Counted from the stretch's first letter, positions 1-10,938 are shown. The stretch: 64,000 bases of DNA from Emiliania huxleyi CCMP1516 (GCF_000372725.1 NW_005200535.1:40225-104224); one strand, 5' to 3'. Numbers and translations are program-made. The notes: generated by a model not told the origin, from the sequence alone.

Positions 1-868
1 AGCTTCCGAGAACCTTCGTAGGCGGATCGAGCGCAGCGCTCGCTCGCTGGCGAGAGGCGCTGCGACGCGCGGCGGCCGTCCCTCCGACGCGCCGCGCCCT
101 CTCCTCCGTCTCTCCCCTCCGCCTCGCGGCGCAGTGCCTCGCCATCTCCAGCGGCGCCGGCAGCAGCGGCGGCACCGACAATGGCGGTCGGTGCAACGGC
201 AGTCGCTCTGTCGGTGCTAATGCTGGCGGTGGCTCCGCCGCCGTCGGCGGTGGCAGCGGTGGCGGAGGAGGAGTTGGCGGCGATGGCGGAGGCGGAGGTG
301 GCGGCGGTGGTTGCGTCGGAGGTGGCGGAGGTGCCGGAGGAGGCAGTGGTGACGGAGGCAGCGGAGATAGCGGAGCGGCGGAGCCGTTGCGCGTTGTGAA
401 GTGCGGTTGGCTGCTGAAGAAGCGCGACCACCTGCCGGGCCGCAACCGGCGCTGGGTGGCGCTGTGCAACGGGCGCGGCCGCCGCTGGCTACTGTACTAC
501 CTCTCTCTCGAGGACCAGGCGCCTCGCGGCTTGGTCGACCTCGAAGGGCGAGATGATCCGAGATCGCTCCGAGACCTCCCCGAGACCTCCCCGAGACCTC
601 CCCGAGACCTCCCCGAGACATCCCCGAGACATCCCCGAGACATCCCCGAGACCTCCCCGAGATCTCCCCGAGATTGGTCGAGATTGACGGAGGGTCAGGT
701 GCCGCGTCAGCGTGCGCAGCGCGCCGGGCGCCGCCGCCGGCGCTGTCCAGCTCTCCTCACCCGCCCTCGCCAAGCCGATGGATTTGGGCTGCGAGGGGGG
801 CACAGCAGAGCTGGTCGAGTGGCTGGCGGCGCTCAGCGGCGGAAGCGGTGACGTCGGCGATGGCGGAA

Positions 869-923
<55 letters not shown>

Positions 924-2861
924 TGGGTTGGGCGGCGGTGGCGCGGGCCGTGGCGCTGGCAGCGTGAGGGACAGCGACGGGGGCGGTCCGCACTCGATCG
1001 ACGTGTCTACTCCGCGCCTCAGTCCGGCGGCGCTTGCAGCCCTTTGGATGGAGCAAGCCGCGCTCAGCTCGATCGCCGACGGCATCGCCACACGTTCACT
1101 CCAGGCGGCACTCGCCACGAGATCACACGAGATCACACGAGATCGCACGAGGTCGCCACACGCTCGATCCAGGCGGCACTCGCCACGAGATCACACGAGA
1201 TCACACGAGATCGCACGAGGTCGCCACACGCTCACTCCAGGCGGCACTCGCCACGAGATCACACGAGATCACACGAGATCGCGCGAGGTCGCCACACGCT
1301 CACTTCAGGCGGCACTCGCCACGAGATCACACGAGATCGCACGAGATCGCACGAGATCGCGCGAGGTCGCCACACGCTCACTCCAGGCGGCACTCGCCAC
1401 GAGATCACACGAGATCACACGAGATCGCGCGAGGTCGCCACACGCTCACTCCAGGCGGCACTCGCCACGAGATCACACGAGATCGCACGAGATCGCACGA
1501 GGTCGCCACACGCTCACTTCAGGCGGCACTCGCCACGAGATCACACGAGATCGCACGAGATCGCGCGAGGTCGCCACACGCTCACTTCAGGCGGCACTCG
1601 CCACGAGATCACACGAGATCGCACGAGATCGCGCGAGGTCGCCACACGCTCACTTCAGGCGGCACTCGCCACGAGATCACACGAGATCGCACGAGATCGC
1701 ACGAGGTCGCCACACGCTCACTTCAGGCGGCACTCGCCACGAGATCACACGAGATCGCACGAGATCGCACGAGGTCGCCACACGCTCACTTCAGGCGGTA
1801 CTCGCCGCCGCATCCGACACCGCCGCAACCTCCGCCACCTCCGGCACCGCCTCCGCCGCCTCCGCCGCCTCCGCCGCCTCCGCCGCCTCCGCCGCCGCCG
1901 ATGCCGCCGCCGCCGCCGATGCCGCCGCCGCCGCCGCCTCTCCCATCGCCGTCGCCGCCTCGGACACCGACGCCGCCGACGCGAATGCTGCCACTGATGC
2001 GATTGCTGCAGCACCTACGGCGGCGGCCGCCGACACGATTGACTCCGACGCCGCCGCCACACCCGGCACCGCCACACCCGACGCCGCCATACCCGGTGGG
2101 CTGGGCGGAGGTGGGCTAGGCGGTGGCGGTGAGGGCGGCGGGGGCGAGGGAGGCGGTGAGGGCGGCGGTGGCGAGGGAGGCGGCGATGGCGGCGGCGGCG
2201 AGGGTGGCGGCGCCGCGACCTCGAGCGCGGCCACGATGCCGCGGTCGATGGAGACGACGCTTCGGCGCGTCGGCGAGTGCCTCGAGCGAGGTGTGAACAG
2301 CCTCTTCACGGCGCGGTGTGTGAACAGGCGCGTCCGCGAGTGCCTCGAGCGAGCGCCTCCGATCGCCTCCAACCCAGAGGGCGCCTTCGCCGCCGCCGTG
2401 GCGGCGGCGCAGCGCTTGGTGTCTCTTCTGGCCGCGCACGGTCTTCAGTCCGGGCAGAACGAGAGGCAGCTGTACGTGCACCGGCTGCTACGCGCCACAC
2501 TTCTGGCGACCGCGCGCACCGCTAGGCAGGAGCGGCTGCCGTAGAAGCAGAATACGCGTTCTCGTCTCCCAGCCAGCGCTCGAGAGGACACGCCTTCGTC
2601 GTTGCTCCGCTGTATTCGGCTATAATCAACTGTGCTCGCAGCCCCTCGTCCTCACGCGGCGCTCTGAAGACTCTGCACGAGACCGCCTTCCCCGCCCTGA
2701 GGTTGGCGTATTCACCTCGCAGGAGCGGCACGCCACGGCGCTCGCGGCCGACGCGCCGCCAACCGCGGCTGATGTCGCCGCCGCGGTCGCCCTCCTGCGC
2801 AGCGACGCTGCCACTCCTCCGCAAGGGGACGTGTCAGCGGCGGGGGCGGCGGGGGCGGCGC

Positions 2862-2895
<34 letters not shown>

Positions 2896-3106
2896 GGCGG
2901 CGGCGACGCCAGCGGCGGCGGCGGCGGCGCCAGCGGCGCCAGTGGCGGCGCCAGTGGCGGCGGCGGCTGCGGCGGCTGCGGCGGCTGCAGCGGCACCAGC
3001 AGGGCCCGCGTCCGCTGTGCCTGTGAACCCGCGGAACAACCCCCTGGCGGTACCCCTCGCGGTACCGTGGGCGGGAAGGATCCCAAAAATTGCCGGTCGG
3101 CCGTAG
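1..3106 (+). CDS. PH-domain protein with Gly/Ala-rich linkers (5' end outside window)
   Basis: The frame is open to the left edge, so the start is missing; an AG at 20-21 could instead be an acceptor. A Gly-rich stretch (about 180-380) leads into a pleckstrin-homology domain: the first strands (KCGWLLKKRD...RRWVAL, about 396-450) are separated by an intron of CCCGAGACCT-type repeats (about 549-700) from the C-terminal helix (AELVEWLAALSGG, about 805-845) with its conserved Trp. PH domains bind phosphoinositides or proteins at membranes. After a poly-Gly run come a 68-bp tandem array (1085-1795), an Ala/Gly-rich region and helices to about 2537. Splicing out a family-B insert (2530-2722) continues the frame as TARQER|HATALAADAP into an Ala/Pro-rich stretch with a stop at 3106; a true exon may end earlier, before the assembly gap. 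PH call firm; overall identity unknown. A vesicle-tethering (Exo84-like) role is only a thought. Confidence 0.6.
1085..1795 (+). repeat. 68-bp tandem array inside an intron, each unit carrying the acceptor
   Basis: About ten near-identical units with a 68-bp period (one unit is 78 bp). Each holds several 10-bp GAGATCACAC / GAGATCGCAC sub-repeats followed by CTCACTTCAGGCGGCACTCG. The same CTTCAG|GCGG boundary precedes the downstream exon (about 1795), so the intron's 3' splice site and the first exon bases are repeated in every unit. Confidence 0.85.
2265..2353 (+). repeat. Family-C mini-insert flanked by 26-bp exon duplication
   Basis: Direct repeats 2265-2290 and 2328-2353 (one mismatch) flank a 37-bp insert that begins GTGTGAACAGC and ends GTGTGAACAG. 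The total insertion is 63 bp, a multiple of three and without stops, so the ORF reads through it. It could be a retained or optional intron (GT...AG). Confidence 0.75.
2527..2729 (+). mobile_element. Family-B introner-like element in the PH gene
   Basis: A roughly 183-bp insert flanked by a perfect 10-bp direct repeat CAGGAGCGGC (2527-2536 and 2720-2729). It starts near GAAGCAGAATACGCG and ends GGCGTATTCACCTCGCAG. Removing one repeat plus the insert joins two open frames exactly. Closely similar sequence occurs at 44598-44775 and 62417-62658, also in introns and in sense orientation. Confidence 0.75.
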
Positions 3107-3192
3107 CTGGTGGCGAACTTCCTCCCACTTGCCGGGGACTGGCCACCAACGGCCAGCCGCCCGACACCCACCAAAGGAAGGGGGGCCTTCCT

Positions 3193-3292
3193 NNNNNNNN
3201 NNNNNNNNNNNNNNNNNNNNNNNNNNNNNNNNNNNNNNNNNNNNNNNNNNNNNNNNNNNNNNNNNNNNNNNNNNNNNNNNNNNNNNNNNNNN
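3193..3292. other. 100-N assembly gap
   Basis: Exactly 100 N, a standard scaffold placeholder. The left flank is C/T and G rich; the right flank is (GGA)n-like and encodes only low-complexity Gly/Glu in any frame. Confidence 0.99.
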
Positions 3293-3559
3293 GGTGGTGG
3301 AGGAGGAGGTGCGGGAGGAGGAGGAGGGTGTGGGGAGGGAAGAGGCGGGCGGGGAAGGAGACACGCCGACTACGGCGGCCGGCGACCGCGAAGCAGCGGG
3401 CGCGGTGGCGGGTGTGGCGGGGCGAGGCGGCGACGGCGAGGTGGAGGGCGGCGGAGTGGTCGGGTGGGTGGTGCCACCGTCGCTTCCGCCCGCTCGCGCG
3501 GAGGCGGTTGCTCTTGCGGCGACGGCAGTGGCCACACTCGAGGCGCTCCCTCGAGCGCT

Positions 3560-5903
3560 CCTCAAGCCGGCTCTCATGTAATCGACATGGCAGGGAATCG
3601 TACGACAATGCTAGGCCGAGGTGCTCACGCAGTCTCCTCCGCTGCTGGCGGCGAGATACGCCGCGACCTTCGCGGCGGCGCCGTGCCGCGCCGCGCTCCC
3701 ACCGCCAATGGCGCGGTTGTGCGGCCTCTGCAGCCGCGCGCTGCTGCTGCAGGCGCGTCTGTTGCGTACTGCATCATGTGTTACCACCCCGTTGTAGCAT
3801 GCCACAGCCGCTCCTCCGCTGCGTGCGCAGCCGCTCGCTCCCTCCCGCTCAGTGCGAGGCGGGGGATGCCGCCCGCTGCGTCGCCGTCGACCCTCTGGGC
3901 GAGAGAGCAGGTGGGGCAAGCCGCCTCTCCGACCCCGCGCTTTGCTGCTGCAGGCGCGGCGCAAGCTGGACGCACACCGGAGCAGGCGGCTGCTGAGCTC
4001 GCTTCGCATTCTGCCGGTCGAGCACTCTGCTCGGGCTGCTCGCCCCGCGGTTCCCTCCTCTCCCACTGACTCGCGGGCTGTTCCATGCACCAGGTGCGTA
4101 TGTGGCTTGCCACCAGCCCACTCTTTCCTTTGCACCTGATGCTACAGAGGGCTGGCAGCGCGCTGACACGGGGAGAGCCCATCGCACCCCGCGGCGGAAA
4201 GGAGAGCCCACCGAGCGGAAGAGAAGTAGCGGGCTGGCTGGCCACCCCTCTCCTGAGATCGTGTGCCATGCCCCGTGTGTGTGCTCCGCGAGTGTGCGTG
4301 CGCCCCGTCGTCCGTGCTAGGACGTGTCTAAGACGGACGGGCTGTCTATGAACTAGGTCGAGTCTCTGGTCAGCCTGCTCGCCTCGAGGAGCAGCGACCC
4401 GGCGCCGACCGCTTCCGCCTGCCTCCCCCTCTAGATGCGCGAGATGTGGCGTACTGCATCATGTTGCCACCCTTCGGAGCATGCCACGGTTCGTTGTGTT
4501 CGCGACATGCTTTGGACACACGGACGCCGTGCTCCCGACCGAGGCGTATTCCGCATCCTAGGCCTCCGCCTCATCCTCGAGATCACGCGAGATTACCCGA
4601 GATCAGCCGAGGGTACCCGAGAGTACCCGAAAGTAGGCCTCCGCCTGGTCCTCGCCCGCCCTCTTGGGGGGCGCTCTGTGCTACAGCGCATCGCCGCCAC
4701 ATCGCTCGCGCCCAAGGCGAGATCACATGAGATCACACGACACGAGATCACACGAGATCACACGAGATTGCCAGCCCACCTCGCTCGCCCCCAAGGCCGA
4801 GAGGCGGGACGCGGAGGCGCCTCCGTCACAAGTGCGCTGCGACGGCCACCCATTCCTTTTCCTCCTAGGCCAAGCGGCGCTATGTGGACGCGTGCTCCAA
4901 GCGGTTGCCGCCGCCCCTCCGCCGCGCCCTCGCCGCCGCCATCGCCAGCCAGGCCGCCGCCCGCTGGGAAGGCGGTCGCGCGCCCTTCGCTTCGGCCGAA
5001 GCCGCGGCGGAGCTGCTGCTGCTGCACGCCCGCGCAGTGGGGGAGGAGGCGGCGGCGTCGGAAGCCCTCGGCGGCCGAGGAGGCGGAGGCTGCCTGGCGG
5101 CTGCTCGCGCGGCGCTCGCGGCGTCGCACGAGCTCGAGGCACCGCACGGGAGAGCGGAGGGTGTAGCGGGGACGTGGGGCGGGGGCTGTAGCGTGAGCTG
5201 TAGCCGAGGTTGCGCCGCAAGTGCGTCGAGGCGTCGGCGCGTTGTGGCGAGAGCAGACGCCGCCAGCCCAGGACATGTCCAAGACACGTCCAAGACACGT
5301 CCAGGACACGTCCAGGACACGTCCAGGACACGTCCGGGACACGTCCAGGACACGTCCGGGACACGTCCCCGTCAGGCGGGTCGCTCATTCGTGGCCCTGC
5401 TCGGCGACGACTCTTTCGAGGTGCCCTTCCTGCTGCGCCGCTGTCCCCCACTCCTCTGCTCTTGATCGCGCAACAGCCGCCGTACCTAGGCGGCACTCTC
5501 CTCGCTGCTGCCGCTCTGCGCGGTGCCGCTGCTGCGCCTCGGCCTCTCGGGCGACGTGCCGCGGCTGGTGCCGCACGCGCCGCGGCCCGCCACCGAGTGT
5601 GGACAGCGTCTCTTCACAGCACGGAGTGTGAAAGCAGGTGTCGCACGCACTGCCGGCCACCGAGTCGCTCCTCCGCTTCGTGCGCAGCCGCTCGCTCCCC
5701 CCCGCTCAGCGCGAGGTGGAGGATGCCGCCCGCTGACGCCGAGGCGCAGCCGCCCCTCCGCGACACGTCCTGGACACGTCCGGGCTAGGCGGGGATGTCC
5801 CTGGCTCTGGACGACATCGCCGGCGCCGTCGTCGGCTACGTGCACCGTGTCGCCGCCGCGTCGGAGGCGCGCGGCGGTTCCGCTCGCGGATCTGGCCGCG
5901 AAA

Positions 5904-5945
<42 letters not shown>

Positions 5946-6246
5946 ATGGAGGTGGCGGTGATGGAGGTGGCGGTGATGGAGGTGGCGGTGATGGCGGCGG
6001 TGGCGAGTTGCGGCGGTTGCTAGAGTGGGCGGCGGCGGCGTGGCGCAGCCTCCGCGTCGCCGTCGATCCTCTGGGCGAGAGAGCAGGTGGGGCAAGCAGC
6101 CTCTCCGACCACACCCGCCGCTCGCTCGCCGCCCTCGCCCTCGCCACGCGGCTCGATCCGAAGGTGCAAGGCCGGCTGAGTCCGGAGGTCGAGGCGCCGC
6201 TGCTGAGGCGGTTCGAGGAGCAGGTGTGCGCGGCGGCACCCGAGTA
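3560..6246 (+). CDS. Large Ala-rich helical protein, unidentified; possibly 3' part of the PH gene
   Basis: Exon-like segments joined by repeat-filled introns. (1) About 3625-3757 (QSPPLLAARYAATF... to ...ALLLQ), spliced to 3943 (ARRKLDAHRSRRLLSSLRILP) with the GCTGCTGCAGGCGCG repeat at both intron ends. (2) 4870-5170 after CTCCTAG (AKRRYVDACSKRLPPPLRRAL...). (3) About 5385-5450 (SFVALLGDDSFEVPFLLRRC). (4) 5515-5735 (SLLPLCAVPLLRLGLSG... to ...REVEDAAR), interrupted by a family-C mini-insert. (5) 5797-6246 (SLALDDIAGAVVGYV..., a Gly tract, ...LRRFEEQVCAAAPE, stop 6246). Composition suggests an alpha-helical scaffold. I do not recognise the family. Same orientation and style as the PH gene, so one gene across the gap is possible. 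Exon edges are approximate. Confidence 0.4.
3758..3943 (+). repeat. Intron carrying copies of the gene's own downstream exons
   Basis: This intron contains 3805-3880, about 85% identical to the exon at 5660-5737 (RSRSLPPAQ...DAAR), joined directly to 3880-3935, nearly identical to 6047-6105 (VAVDPLGERAGGAS.LSD). The 300 bp separating these segments downstream is absent in the intronic copy. Confidence 0.6.
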
Positions 6247-6360
6247 ATATACTGTGAGGGTCCGGGCACGTGATTTGCAACTATTGTTCGAGTGTGAAGG
6301 GCGGCCTGTACAAAAGTAACATATTTACGGTGCCTTGGTCTGACGTGTATATCGCCATGC

Positions 6361-7731
6361 TGAAGCTTTATTCAAAAAACTTCGTAACTCCTTGGCGACG
6401 AGCCGCGGGCTTTTGCCATTGCGTGCCAGCCTCAGACAGCCGGGCCGCCCGAGAGTTTTACTGACGAGTTTCTCTCGCGGGGGCGGCCCGGCACAACCAA
6501 CCCTGTGCTCAGCACAAAAAAAATTCTGGCGCAGCGGCCGGCGTGAGCCGCGCCAGCTGTCGACAGATGTCGACAGATTCGATGGATTTGATGGATCCCT
6601 TGATGGTCCGATGGGCGACGGGCGACCCCCCCAAAACCCCCACCAGGTCTCGAACCTGCCTCCACTCGCTCGAATCAGGCGCTCCGAACGGCTTTGCAAG
6701 CCCGGGCTTGCAAAATTGACGGCTAATGCTTCACTGCCTGATATAGTACAATTTTATTGCTTCAGCATCAACGCCACGCCACGTTCTAGGGACGCAGAGC
6801 GCGCACTGAGAGACCACTCACATCGTTGCGGGGCGGCAATGTGACTGGACTCGCCGTGCGCGCCCAGCTAACCCTAGCCACCAGCCTGCGCCATACCCAG
6901 GTACGGTCGCACCTGTCTCTCCACCTATCATCCCAACTCCTCGGGCGACCGCGCGGCTGCGCTACTCACAGGCAGTCTCCCTGCCTCAGCTGTTACAGGC
7001 ACCACCCACCGACCAGTCTCGACGACGAGCCGCGGCAGGGCTCGCTGCGCCGCTGCACAGCTTTACGCCACAACACAACATATCAACCAACGTAACCTCC
7101 CCCTTAGTGACCCACCCTTGCGGGCTCAGTTGCCGCATTAGGAGCCTTCGCACCGCGAGTGGGCTCAGGTGGGATCCACGGAGAGAGAGGTTCCATACAC
7201 AGCCGCACTCTACACACCTTACCCCCTCTACTCGGGCGGCATCGTGGTGAGACCCTGGGCAGTCAGAGAGGCTGACAGTAAGTGGCGGGCTGAGAACTCG
7301 GGCCTCTCCCGACCCGCCATCGCTGCCTAAGGGAGGATCCTATCGGCCACTAGACCATGACAGATCAGAGGCGCACACGCCCTGTCCCAGCTCCCCCACT
7401 CCTCACACTGGGTTTGCAGTGCGCGGCCTCGCCACCTCCCTACCAGGGCAAACCCCCTCTCTCCCCCTAGGTGCTGCACTTGACGTCCATAGAAGGCGCG
7501 CGGCAGAGGCGGGAGGGAGGCGGGGAGAATCTAGCTCGCTCTGGCAGGGAGGCAAGGGTGTGATAGAGTGTTTGGGTGAGAACAGGCGGAGTGTGTGTGC
7601 CTGTACGCGATTGAGAGAGCACTTGTGACAAGGCATGGTTAGGCGAGTGGCAGTCGCTAGTGCGGACTTGCTAAGTCGTGTGTGCTCCCTTTTGCTGGCT
7701 AAGACTGGAACAATTTTTGAAGCTTTATTCA
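6361..7731. mobile_element. Mobile element copy 1 with 14-bp target-site duplication
   Basis: Element 6375-7717 begins AAAAACTTCGTAACTCC and ends GACTGGAACAATTTT. It is flanked by perfect repeats TGAAGCTTTATTCA (6361-6374, 7718-7731). A near-identical copy sits at 55866-56801 with a different 17-bp duplication. Variable target duplications of this length suit target-primed retrotransposition. On the minus strand near 6640-6660 there is a pol III B-box-like GGTTCGAGACC, suggesting a SINE-like origin. No convincing ORF. Copy 1 carries an extra 412 bp (7145-7556). Confidence 0.85.
7283..7364 (-). ncRNA. tRNA-Glu-like head of a SINE (not a functional tRNA)
   Basis: Read on the minus strand, the segment starts with a pol III A-box/D-arm TGGTCTAGTGGCCGATAGGA and ends with GAGAGGCCCGAGTTCTCAGC, resembling the anticodon 3' side and T-arm of tRNA-Glu. 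The T-loop is degenerate and the acceptor stem does not close. It lies in the 412-bp segment present only in element copy 1, so it is probably a nested tRNA-derived SINE. Confidence 0.5.
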
Positions 7732-9590
7732 TTGGATCCCGCTCTTTGGGTGGCACGCAGATCGCCTCTAGGATCATTAGCTTGCGCGAGATGCACGGTG
7801 ACATGGACCCCGCCCCTAGCCCCGCCCTGGCCCCGCCCTAGATGCCTCGTGAGCCGCGGTGCGCGCCTCGAGTGTAGTGGTGTGGGTAGGCTTCGAGCCA
7901 GATTTATTATGTTATGTTATGTGCCAGAAGCCATCCGCATAGCATTGATTGACCTTTTTAAGGCACGCCATGATGGTAGCTCTCTTTTCACTTTTGTGAG
8001 AAGCTGCCTTGGCTAGCATGGTCCGCGTATCTCCATACCGTTGGCTGCTCGTCAGTCTGTCTAGACAGCGCCTCTGGTACCATGGTACCCTGGTACCTGG
8101 TACTGGTGCTGGTACCATGGTACGGGTACTCGAGTACTGGTACAGTACTGGTACCAGGTACCTCCTGTATCGGGGTTATGGGGGGTTTACGAGGTGTGAA
8201 CGTGAACAGAGTAGCCAGATCGCTGTCGATCGTTACGGCACGCATGGGGGGCCTCCCGGACGTATGATCCTAGCCCAATAAGTTCCACGGAGCAGATTTG
8301 GATTTTTCACAGAATTAATGCACTGCTCCCGCACGGTACTAATAGTCGTAGTTTTGGGGGCGGCGCCCCTCACGGCACCACACCGCCGCAGGACAGCCCG
8401 AGATTAGCCTAGCAGTGAGTGGGAATCGCCTGCCGGTCGGCTTGGCACGAGCCAAGCACTTGGGCGGCCGTCATCCGAGTCCGAGCGGCGCCTGAGGTGG
8501 GTGCCACGGCGTCCGCACGAAGGCGTGGCGGGGTGAGGAGCCAGGGGTGGTGAACGCCTCCCCGTCGGGCGCGCGGCGCGCCGGATGGTCCGCCGAGGCC
8601 GCCGCCGCCGCGGCGGCGGCGATGGGGGCGGCGGGGCCGACCCGGCCGGCGTTTGTCGGCTCCACCTACAGAAGAGCAGTCTCTGTGGGTCGACGATACT
8701 AACTCGGTAGTAACGCTGAGCGGTGCTGTGCGACGCCGCGTCGTGCGCGAGGCGACCTCCTGAGGCTACCTGAGCTGGCTATGGATGCCACCAGGACGCA
8801 CGGCTAGCAGGAGCCAGTCCGGCATGCCCTGCTGTGGAGCAGAGCCTGCTGGCGCACCGGCGATACTAACTCAGCGCGCCGCGAGAGGCGAATCTGGGCG
8901 ACTTTGGAGGCGCAGTTCTCGAGGTTGCCGTCGACGATTGATGTCGGGTAACTTGTCACTGCCGTCCGGGAAGGTCTTCTCTCAGCAGGCCGAGCGCCGT
9001 GGCATCGCGCTGCTCGCAGCGCTGTCGCGGCGCCGAGAACCCCCAAAACTCGCGAGACCTCGATACTAACAAAGACTACGATACTGGAGGTATCCTTGAG
9101 TCGTCTGATGTGTATAGGTGTGTACAAGAAACTATTTCTGAACGCCTAGACGCCATTCCTTGAGGCTTGGTTATGTGAGTGGGGTGGACCCACAGATCAT
9201 GCAGGAGCAATAGGGAAGAAATCCGCAGGTACGTTTTGGAGCTATGAAGGGTTAAAGTTGGAGTTCCGAGCAGCTCCTCGGGGCCGGTCGGGGAGGCACT
9301 CTCGGGGAGGCTTCTAGCGCGCCAATCACTCAGCTAGCAGCTCCTAGAAGGCCGAGGTGTAACTCATATGATTTCAGATATATATGAGTTACTTCACTTT
9401 GGCTTAAACCGGCTGTGCCCGAGCTTGACGGTGCGCCACGCTGCCACCACCGTTGCTACGTTGGCCGCTCGGGCCTCACCTCACTCTCTCCGGCCCCTTC
9501 TCTTGGGTCTTTGTCACCTAGGTCCTCCCCTGTGCACAGCTCAGAAGATATCTTGGGTCCCTCTTCCTAGCCCCTTATACACACTTCTTA
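7732..9590. other. Non-coding stretch; no gene seen
   Basis: No ORF with protein-like composition. It contains a GGTAC-rich palindromic block (8075-8163), three GATACTAAC words (about 8691, 8861, 9062), matching the strong branch-point word TACTAAC, and no recognised RNA. Confidence 0.5.
8075..8163. repeat. GGTAC-rich self-complementary block
   Basis: About ten GGTAC(C) or GTACTGG words packed in 89 bp, including GGTACCATGGTACC palindromes. It can fold in many registers on either strand. Confidence 0.8.
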
Positions 9591-9597
9591 GCTTTAA

Positions 9598-10390
9598 GGA
9601 GCCGCATACACAAGACAGCCTGACTACGACAACAAAGTGGCCGTTTCACGGAGCACCGTGTTGCCTTCGGTGGCAGCGGTGGCAGGGTGGTGTGGCGCAA
9701 TAACAACCTCGACCCGCGAGCCCTTGCTTGGCATGCTAGCAGGGGCATGTCCTGCTTGACCAGGAAGGCCAGTCTCTCCACCTCTAGAGCCTGGGGCGGC
9801 GAGATTCAGCGAGACTGCTGCGATTTCCCGGCTCGCGACCCGTCTGCTGTGCGAGCAAAGGCGCACTTCGGGCGCCGTGGGGGGCGCAAAAGCGCGTTTC
9901 ACGCTGCACATCTGACTAGAGAGTTGTAGTCCCGGGTCCGCACTACAACCCCAGAGTCGGAGATTTGGTGTCAGTCGCTTGTCCGCGCCCTCCAGGGCGC
10001 GCGGACTTCTGGGACTTGCATGGCGGCTCGGTCGCGCCCCGTGAGCTGTGCGAGCAAAGGCGCACTTCGGGCGCCGTGGAGGGCGCAACAGCGCGTTTCA
10101 CGCCGCACATCCGACTAGAGAGTTGTAGTCCGGGGTCCGCACTACAACCCCAGAGTCGGACATTTGGTGTCAGTCGCTTGTCCGCGCCCTCCACGGCGCG
10201 CGGCGTGCGAATACAAAATCGGCCCGACTTAGCCATTCTGAGCACCGTGTTGCCTTCGGTGGCAGCGGTGGCAGGGTGGTGTGGCGCGAGAACAACCTCA
10301 ACCCGCGGGCCCTTACTTGACATACCAGTAGGGGCATGTCCTGCCTGACCAGGAAGGCAGCCGCATACACAAGACAGCCTGACTACGATA
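9598..10390. repeat. Interlocked segmental duplications
   Basis: Three duplicated blocks: a 9650-9770 block recurs at 10231-10357; a roughly 180-bp block (about 9845-10000) recurs at about 10040-10205; AGCCGCATACACAAGACAGC occurs near 9600 and 10358. No ORF is preserved between copies, so this looks like non-coding duplication or an old element. Confidence 0.65.
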
Positions 10391-10641
10391 AACTCTCACA
10401 GCTCCCGGGCACACTCTCACAGCCTACTAGGTACGTCGGCGCCCGGCCGGCGGGGAAGAGTCGCCGCCATCCCGGCCACGCTTGCTCCTTCGGACAGTGC
10501 GGCTCTTTTTTGCCCCATCCCTTGGCAGCTGCGCCTCTGGGGCCGCCTCAGCCTCGGCAGCAGGCTCACGGGGCCGCTTTGGGGGCTTGGCGTTGGCCGT
10601 GGGCTTGGCGGCGGGCTTGGCGGCAGGCTTGGCGGGGGGCT

Positions 10642-10938
10642 TTAGTTGCCGTGCTCCTGCAGCCACTCGGCACATTGACGCCGAATGCTGGCGGGCGTCG
10701 CCGCTCCAAAGAGCCACCCAGCGTCTTGCTGCTCGCAGTACGCGAAGGAATTGAAGAGGCACGAACCGTCTGGGGTCTGGGCCACGAGAGTACCGCGCCG
10801 AACGACAGCCTCCACGTCTGGGGAGAGGTTGCGCCTTGGGCCTTGCAACTGCGCGTCCGGATGCTTCCCGCGAGGCTTCGGGAAGTGTGGGCAGTCTATG
10901 GTCCGATGACGTTCGCCGCACCTGTCGCAGCAGGCCAT
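10642..10938 (-). CDS. Zinc-knuckle plus truncated OTU-type protease domain
   Basis: From the ATG at 10938: a CxxCx4Hx4C zinc knuckle (CDRCGERHRTIDC, residues about 4-16), then an OTU N-terminal signature QTPDGSCLFNSFAY (about residues 53-66) with the catalytic-loop Asp and Cys. OTU domains are cysteine deubiquitinases of about 120-150 residues; here a stop follows after only about 30 more residues, so the His part is absent. A lysine/proline-rich tail continues in another frame on the same strand to about 10427, suggesting a frameshift or missed intron. The open frame extends upstream to 10992 without an ATG. Either a spliced fragment or a decayed gene. Confidence 0.5.
   Translation of the reverse strand: MACCDRCGERHRTIDCPHFPKPRGKHPDAQLQGPRRNLSPDVEAVVRRGTLVAQTPDGSCLFNSFAYCEQQDAGWLFGAATPASIRRQCAEWLQEHGN

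Noticed and set aside
1085-1795. Long Arg/His/Ser-rich ORFs (THTRSHEIARG-type) as a protein
   Set aside because: All three frames stay open because the array lacks stops; the peptide is a repeat translation and the region behaves as an intron.
7283-7364. Functional tRNA-Glu gene
   Set aside because: No closing acceptor stem and a degenerate T-loop; it lies in a repeat, so I treat it as a SINE head.
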